Shown here piece by piece: positions 55,242 through 58,896 of a stretch of 58,896 bases of DNA. A model generated the notes under the pieces. It saw only the letters and a program-made list of their open reading frames with translations, was not told where the DNA came from and ran no database searches. This stretch comes from Burkholderia latens (GTDB lineage: Bacteria; Pseudomonadota; Gammaproteobacteria; Burkholderiales; Burkholderiaceae), in NCBI RefSeq assembly GCF_902499045.1, contig NZ_CABVPL010000050.1:1-58896 (forward strand), written 5' to 3'. How positions within the stretch are numbered: position 1 is the first letter of the stretch; each line of letters opens with the position of its first letter. The position numbers and the translations under genes are program-made.

Positions 55242-55444
55242 GTCGTCCGGCCCTGTGTGTGCCGGACTGGCGGGCGCTGCAATCGATGCTGCGAGATTCG
55301 TCCGGCGCGGGTTGCTGTTCTAGGTCTGGCGGACGATTATAAACCGCTGTTTCCCCGCATCGCGCGCATTTCGTGTGCGCGATGCCTGCGGCGGCGTGCT
55401 GCACCGCCGCATGCGCGAGGGCGCGGCGGCACCGGCGGACGCGG

Positions 55445-55981
55445 CTAGAACCCGAGCCAGCGCGCGATGACCGGGCCGAGCACGAAGCCCCACGTCGTCA
55501 CGCACGCGAACAGCGCGACCGTCACCGCCGCGCTGCCGAGGTCCTTCGCGCGCTTCGACAGTTCGTGGCGCTCGAGCGAGATGCGGTCGATCGCGGCCTC
55601 GACGCTCGAGTTCAGCAGCTCGACGATCAGCACCAGCAGCACCGAGCCGATCAGCAGCGCGCGCGACGCGGCCGGCACCGGCGAGAACGCGCCGATCGGC
55701 AGCATCAGCGCGGCGAGCGTGAGCTCCTGGCGAAACGCGCTCTCCTCGCGGATCGCGACACGAAAGCCGTTCAGCGAATGCTTGAGCGCGTACCACGCGC
55801 GCGTGATCCCGCGGTGGCGCTTGTACGGATTCGGCGGCAGCGGCGCCAGACGATCGTCCGGGCCGAGTGGCTCGTGCGTGTGCGGCTCCGCGTCGGCGTG
55901 CGGCTCTTCCTCGTCGAACGGACGATGCCGTTGCGCCGTCGCGGCAGGGGGCGGGTTGTTGTCGTTCAGGTCTCGTTTCAA
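55445..55981 (-). CDS. dgkA: Diacylglycerol kinase DgkA with an N-terminal extension
   Basis: 178 residues from the TTG at 55981, which overlaps the stop of the glycosyltransferase (TTTGA) and has AAGG 9 bases upstream; no in-frame ATG precedes the core. The DgkA core, from about residue 57, has YALKHSLNGFRVAIREESAFRQE, the active-site helix VELLNSSVEAAIDRI and KRAKDLGSAAV. Three membrane helices are seen. It phosphorylates diacylglycerol to recycle it into phosphatidic acid. The first 50 residues are acidic and His-rich, unlike the 120-residue E. coli enzyme. Confidence 0.9.
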   Translation of the reverse strand: MKRDLNDNNPPPAATAQRHRPFDEEEPHADAEPHTHEPLGPDDRLAPLPPNPYKRHRGITRAWYALKHSLNGFRVAIREESAFRQELTLAALMLPIGAFSPVPAASRALLIGSVLLVLIVELLNSSVEAAIDRISLERHELSKRAKDLGSAAVTVALFACVTTWGFVLGPVIARWLGF

Positions 55982-57012
55982 ACGGCGGCACCTTCGGCGG
56001 GCGAGTACGCGGTCTTCGGCAACGGCTTCAGGTGAGATGCGAACTGCTCGGACGCCGCGCGCCACGAGAAGCGTTCCGCCCATGCGCGCGCGGTCTCGCG
56101 TTCGATCTTCAGCGCTTCGAGGCAGGCTTCCTGCAGGTCTTCGTGCATCGCGCCGGCATTGCCCCCGCCGAGCACGTCGATCGGGCCCGTGACCGGGTAG
56201 GCGGCGACCGGCGTGCCGCATGCGAGCGCCTCCAGCAGCACGAGGCCGAACGTGTCCGTGCGACTCGGGAACACGAACACGTCGGCCGCAGCATACACCT
56301 TCGCGAGCTCCGCCTGGGACAGCACGCCGAGATAGTTGGCTTCCGGATAGCGCGACTTCAGCTCGGCGAGCGCCGGGCCTTCGCCGGCGACCCACTTCGA
56401 GCCCGGCAGGTCCAGACGCAGGAACGCCTCGACGTTCTTCTCGATCGCGACGCGGCCCACGTACAGGAAGATCGGCCGCGCGGTATTGAGCACCTTCGAG
56501 TCCATCGGCCGGAAGATGTCGAGGTCGACGCCGCGCGTCCACAGCACGACGTTCGTGAAGCCGAACTTCTCGAGGTCCTGCTTCACGACCGGTGTCGGCG
56601 CCATTACCGCGAGCGACGGCGCGTGGAACCAGTGCAGGAACTTGTAGGTCGCCGCCAGCGGAATCCCGAAGCGCGCCTGCACGTATTCCGGAAAGCGCGT
56701 GTGATACGCGGTCGTGAACGGCAGCTTGCGCGCGCGCGCATAGCGGCGCGCGGCGAGGCCGAGCGGGCCTTCGGTCGCGATGTGCAGCGCGTCCGGGGCG
56801 AATGCGTCGATCCGTGCGCGCAGCTTGCGGTACGGCAGGATCGACAGGCGGATCTCCGGGTAGGTCGGGCAGGGCACCGTGCGGAATTCCAGCGGCGTCA
56901 GCATTTCGACCCGGTGGCCGAGCGCGGTGAGTTCGCGGGACGTGCTCTTCAGCGTGCGCACGACGCCGTTGACCTGCGGTTCCCACGCGTCGGTGACGAT
57001 CATGATCTTCAT
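55978..57012 (-). CDS. Glycosyltransferase family 4/1 (MgtA-like)
   Basis: 344 residues. It begins MKIMIVTDAWEPQVNGVVRTL, the N-terminal pattern of GT4 enzymes such as GDP-mannose-dependent glycolipid mannosyltransferases. The C-terminal domain has IFLYVGRVAIEKNVEAFLRLD and FPSRTDTFGLVLLEALACGTPVAAY, with the EX7E-like nucleotide-sugar site. It sits between the LpxH-like phosphatase and dgkA, so a membrane glycolipid acceptor such as diacylglycerol is plausible. Donor and acceptor are not proven. Confidence 0.9.
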   Translation of the reverse strand: MKIMIVTDAWEPQVNGVVRTLKSTSRELTALGHRVEMLTPLEFRTVPCPTYPEIRLSILPYRKLRARIDAFAPDALHIATEGPLGLAARRYARARKLPFTTAYHTRFPEYVQARFGIPLAATYKFLHWFHAPSLAVMAPTPVVKQDLEKFGFTNVVLWTRGVDLDIFRPMDSKVLNTARPIFLYVGRVAIEKNVEAFLRLDLPGSKWVAGEGPALAELKSRYPEANYLGVLSQAELAKVYAAADVFVFPSRTDTFGLVLLEALACGTPVAAYPVTGPIDVLGGGNAGAMHEDLQEACLEALKIERETARAWAERFSWRAASEQFASHLKPLPKTAYSPAEGAAV

Positions 57013-57042
57013 CGCGGCATGTGTCCTGTAAGTGGAGTCGTG

Positions 57043-57978
57043 TCAGGCGGTGGCCTTGGCCTTGCGCGACGGGGCGGCGGACGGCGCGCTGCGCATCACC
57101 GTCCAGTAGACGATCTTCAGTTCGCCTTCCATCGTCTCGACGAGCGCGGACAGGCTCTCGACCCAGTCGCCGTCGTTGCAGTACAGCACGCCGTCGATGT
57201 CGCGGATCTCCGCCTTGTGGATGTGCCCGCACACGACGCCGTCGCAGCCGCGGCGGCGCGCTTCGTCGGTCATCACGGTCTCGAACTGCGAGATGAAGTT
57301 GACCGCGTTCTTCACCTGGTGCTTCAGGTACTGCGACAGCGACCAGTACTGGAAGCCGAGCCGGCTGCGGATCCGGTTGAACCAGCGGTTCAGCACGAGG
57401 ATCAGCGTGTACAGCGTGTCGCCGAGATACGCGAGCCATTTCGCGTGCTGGATCACGCCGTCGAACAGGTCGCCGTGCACGATCCACAAACGTTTGCCTG
57501 CGAGCGTCGTGTGAAACGCCTCGCCGCGCACCTGGATGTCGCCGAAAGCGAGATCGCAGAACTGCCGCGCGCCTTCGTCGTGGTTGCCCGGGATGTACAC
57601 GACCTGCGTGCCCTTGCGCGCCTTGCGCAGGATCTTCTGCACGACGTCGTTGTGCGCCTGCGGCCAGTACCAGCCCTTCTTCAGCTGCCAGCCGTCGATG
57701 ATGTCGCCGACGAGGTACAGGTATTCCGACTCGTTGTGGCGCAGGAAGTCGAGCAGATACGGCGCCTGGCAGCCGCTCGAGCCGAGGTGGATATCGGACA
57801 GCCAGATCGTGCGGTAACGGTGCGCGGACGAGTCGGGCTCGTCATGGGTCGCGTGCGTCGTCGTCGGCTCGTGCGGCGACAGCGCATCGGTCGCGGCCGA
57901 GCCGGACAGGAACGCGGTGACGGCGCGGGCGCCGAACGGTTGACGGAACAGGGAGGTCGCGGACGTTTTCTGGCCCAT
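57043..57978 (-). CDS. LpxH-like metallophosphoesterase (UDP-2,3-diacylglucosamine diphosphatase-like)
   Basis: 311 residues from the ATG at 57978; a longer start at 58017 would add 13 residues. The calcineurin-like metal site is complete: SDIHLG at 61-66, GDIIDGW at 91-97, GNHDE at 131-135, then VHGDLFDGV and CGHIHKAEI. The first 50 residues are disordered. The YLLDFLRHNES and FNRIRSRLGFQYWSLSQYLKH parts are shared with a branch of LpxH-related proteins that differs from LpxH proper. It could act on a lipid or nucleotide-lipid phosphate. It is 30 bases upstream of the glycosyltransferase. Confidence 0.87.
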   Translation of the reverse strand: MGQKTSATSLFRQPFGARAVTAFLSGSAATDALSPHEPTTTHATHDEPDSSAHRYRTIWLSDIHLGSSGCQAPYLLDFLRHNESEYLYLVGDIIDGWQLKKGWYWPQAHNDVVQKILRKARKGTQVVYIPGNHDEGARQFCDLAFGDIQVRGEAFHTTLAGKRLWIVHGDLFDGVIQHAKWLAYLGDTLYTLILVLNRWFNRIRSRLGFQYWSLSQYLKHQVKNAVNFISQFETVMTDEARRRGCDGVVCGHIHKAEIRDIDGVLYCNDGDWVESLSALVETMEGELKIVYWTVMRSAPSAAPSRKAKATA

Positions 57979-58244
57979 GCATGACTCGCGCCGGTTGACA
58001 TGCACGCATTGCGCCATGCGGGCGTGACCATGCCGTGACAGTCACGAGACGTTCTTATTACTGTCGTCGCCGCGTGTTTAGCAGTGAATGCGGCGGCGTT
58101 GCGCGACCTGCCGCACCGACTGGTGCGCCGGTAGCGAGTAAGCCTGGCGCGGCACGTGTGCGCGCGTTTCAGGCGAATTTCGTCAGACGGAAGGGGGGTG
58201 TGCTGAGCCGGCCGCGGTGGCCGTTGCGCGGATTGCGCGGCGCG
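57979..58244. other. Intergenic region upstream of the LpxH-like gene
   Basis: 266 bases without a gene. Presumably holds the promoter for the phosphatase-glycosyltransferase-dgkA unit; I see no clear box pair, and no terminator with a T-run for the RDD gene. Confidence 0.4.
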
Positions 58245-58763
58245 TCAGCGGGGAATTGCGACCACGCGGGTGCGGGCGAGGCGGTCGTGCGGGAACTGGC
58301 GGTCGGCATGCAGGCGCGCGGCGCCCGCCCACGCGACGATCCATGCGGCTGCCACGGCGAGCGTGACGGGCACCGACAGGCCGAGCAGCGGATGCAGCGC
58401 GAGCGGCGGCAGGAACCACAGCCAGCCGAGCGCATAGCGGACGAGCGCATGAGCCGCGTTCAGCGGCCGGCCGCTCGACGATTCGAGCCGCAGCCGCCAG
58501 GTCTTCATCGGCAGCGTCTGGCCGCCGTGGGTCCAGAACCAGACGAAGTACGCGCCGACGACGAGCGCGATCCATGCGGCGAGCAGGTTGTGATGGACGA
58601 GGCCGTTGCGCTGCTGCGTCGCGAGGCCGAATGCGAGCCCGGCGAAGAACACCACGCCGAACAGCAGCACGGCTTCGTACAGCATCGCCGCGAGGCGCCG
58701 GCGCACGGACGGCGCGGTGACGGGCGGGGCGGCCGGAGCGGTGGACGCGGGGGCTTTCGTCAC
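58245..58763 (-). CDS. RDD family membrane protein
   Basis: 172 residues. The RDD pattern is seen: RRLAAMLYEAVLLFGVVFFAGLAFGL with the conserved Arg near the first helix, AYFVWFWTHGGQTLPMKTWRLRLES, and ALVRYALGWLWFLPPLALHPLLG. Three to four membrane helices are present. RDD proteins are small inner-membrane proteins, some linked to ion transport; a firm function is lacking here. Its start lies seven bases after the upstream gene's stop, implying an operon. Confidence 0.9.
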   Translation of the reverse strand: MTKAPASTAPAAPPVTAPSVRRRLAAMLYEAVLLFGVVFFAGLAFGLATQQRNGLVHHNLLAAWIALVVGAYFVWFWTHGGQTLPMKTWRLRLESSSGRPLNAAHALVRYALGWLWFLPPLALHPLLGLSVPVTLAVAAAWIVAWAGAARLHADRQFPHDRLARTRVVAIPR

Positions 58764-58769
58764 GGCCGC

Positions 58770-58896
58770 TCAGGAACCCTTGAACAGCGACGGCGCGTCG
58801 GCGGGCGACACCGGTGTGACCGCGGCCGGCGCGGCGGCGGGCCCGGTGCCGGACGTCGCCGACGCAGCGGGCGGCACGCCGGCGCCGGCCGACGCG
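58770..58896 (-). CDS. 3' end of an unidentified gene (possibly DUF3106)
   Basis: Only about 41 codons are in the window, low in complexity (Ala, Pro, Thr, Gly) and ending SPADAPSLFKGS before TGA at 58770-58772. In Burkholderia relatives an RDD gene often follows a DUF3106 gene with such a tail; this is recollection, not proof. It is on the RDD strand, seven bases upstream. Confidence 0.45.
   Translation of the reverse strand, partial: ASAGAGVPPAASATSGTGPAAAPAAVTPVSPADAPSLFKGS

Overview
The window is a GC-rich, densely packed stretch of bacterial chromosome. Gene content and order point to Burkholderia, most likely the Burkholderia cepacia complex and its main chromosome. The clues are the run yebC-purD-hemF-nadD-rsfS-rlmH-maf-rng, the lipopolysaccharide core block next to msbA, and the protein sequences themselves. 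This assignment is inference from recognised families, not a database result. I see no rRNA, tRNA, CRISPR array, prophage or intact insertion sequence.

Layout. 1-7.6 kb: the N-terminal part of an FtsK translocase, a META-domain lipoprotein, purT, two small secreted proteins (DUF6726 lipoprotein and MliC-like), the DEAD-box helicase rhlE with a strong terminator, gluQRS and trhO. 7.8-11.4 kb: dnaE, apparently leaderless. 11.6-19.5 kb: a lipopolysaccharide core block with two GT9 heptosyltransferase-like genes, an O-antigen ligase (waaL), two GT2 glycosyltransferases (one waaE-like) and msbA. 19.6-22.9 kb: an RcnB-like periplasmic protein, a FUSC-family membrane protein, and an MFS transporter coupled to a lipoprotein with two PRC-barrel-like repeats. 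23.0-23.2 kb: a 9-bp tandem repeat. 23.3-30.7 kb: the minus-strand housekeeping run yebC-purD-hemF-nadD-rsfS-rlmH-maf-rng-yggL, in which nadD must use a non-standard start, best read as CTG. 30.9-33.1 kb: upp, a divergent SDR and mgsA.

33.1-35.0 kb is the one accessory-looking segment, visibly poorer in G+C. It holds an intact WapI-like immunity gene directly downstream of a toxin-like gene broken by three single-base deletions. Together the deletions restore the original frame, so a 224-residue ancestor can be reconstructed. After a quinone oxidoreductase, 36.1-44.6 kb is a full potassium-uptake module: candidate KdpE site, a 35-residue membrane peptide, kdpF, kdpA, kdpB, kdpC, a terminator, then kdpD-kdpE.

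44.8-50.9 kb: a DUF333 protein; a gdx (sugE) guanidinium exporter behind a clear two-hairpin guanidine-II (mini-ykkC) riboswitch; then DUF4126, an FtsX-type permease with no adjacent ATPase, a truncated globin, an AlaX-type editing protein and a DUF924 protein, several joined by overlapping stop and start codons. 51.0-58.9 kb, all minus strand: an ArnT-like GT39 enzyme, an SDR, a LOG-family protein overlapped by a TetR regulator, a membrane-lipid group (LpxH-like phosphatase, GT4 glycosyltransferase, diacylglycerol kinase), an RDD membrane protein and the 3' end of an unassigned gene.

Two themes stand out. One is cell-envelope biogenesis: core glycosyltransferases, MsbA, WaaL, ArnT-like, LpxH-like and DgkA. 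The other is ion or small-molecule homeostasis under dedicated control: Kdp with KdpDE, and Gdx with its riboswitch.
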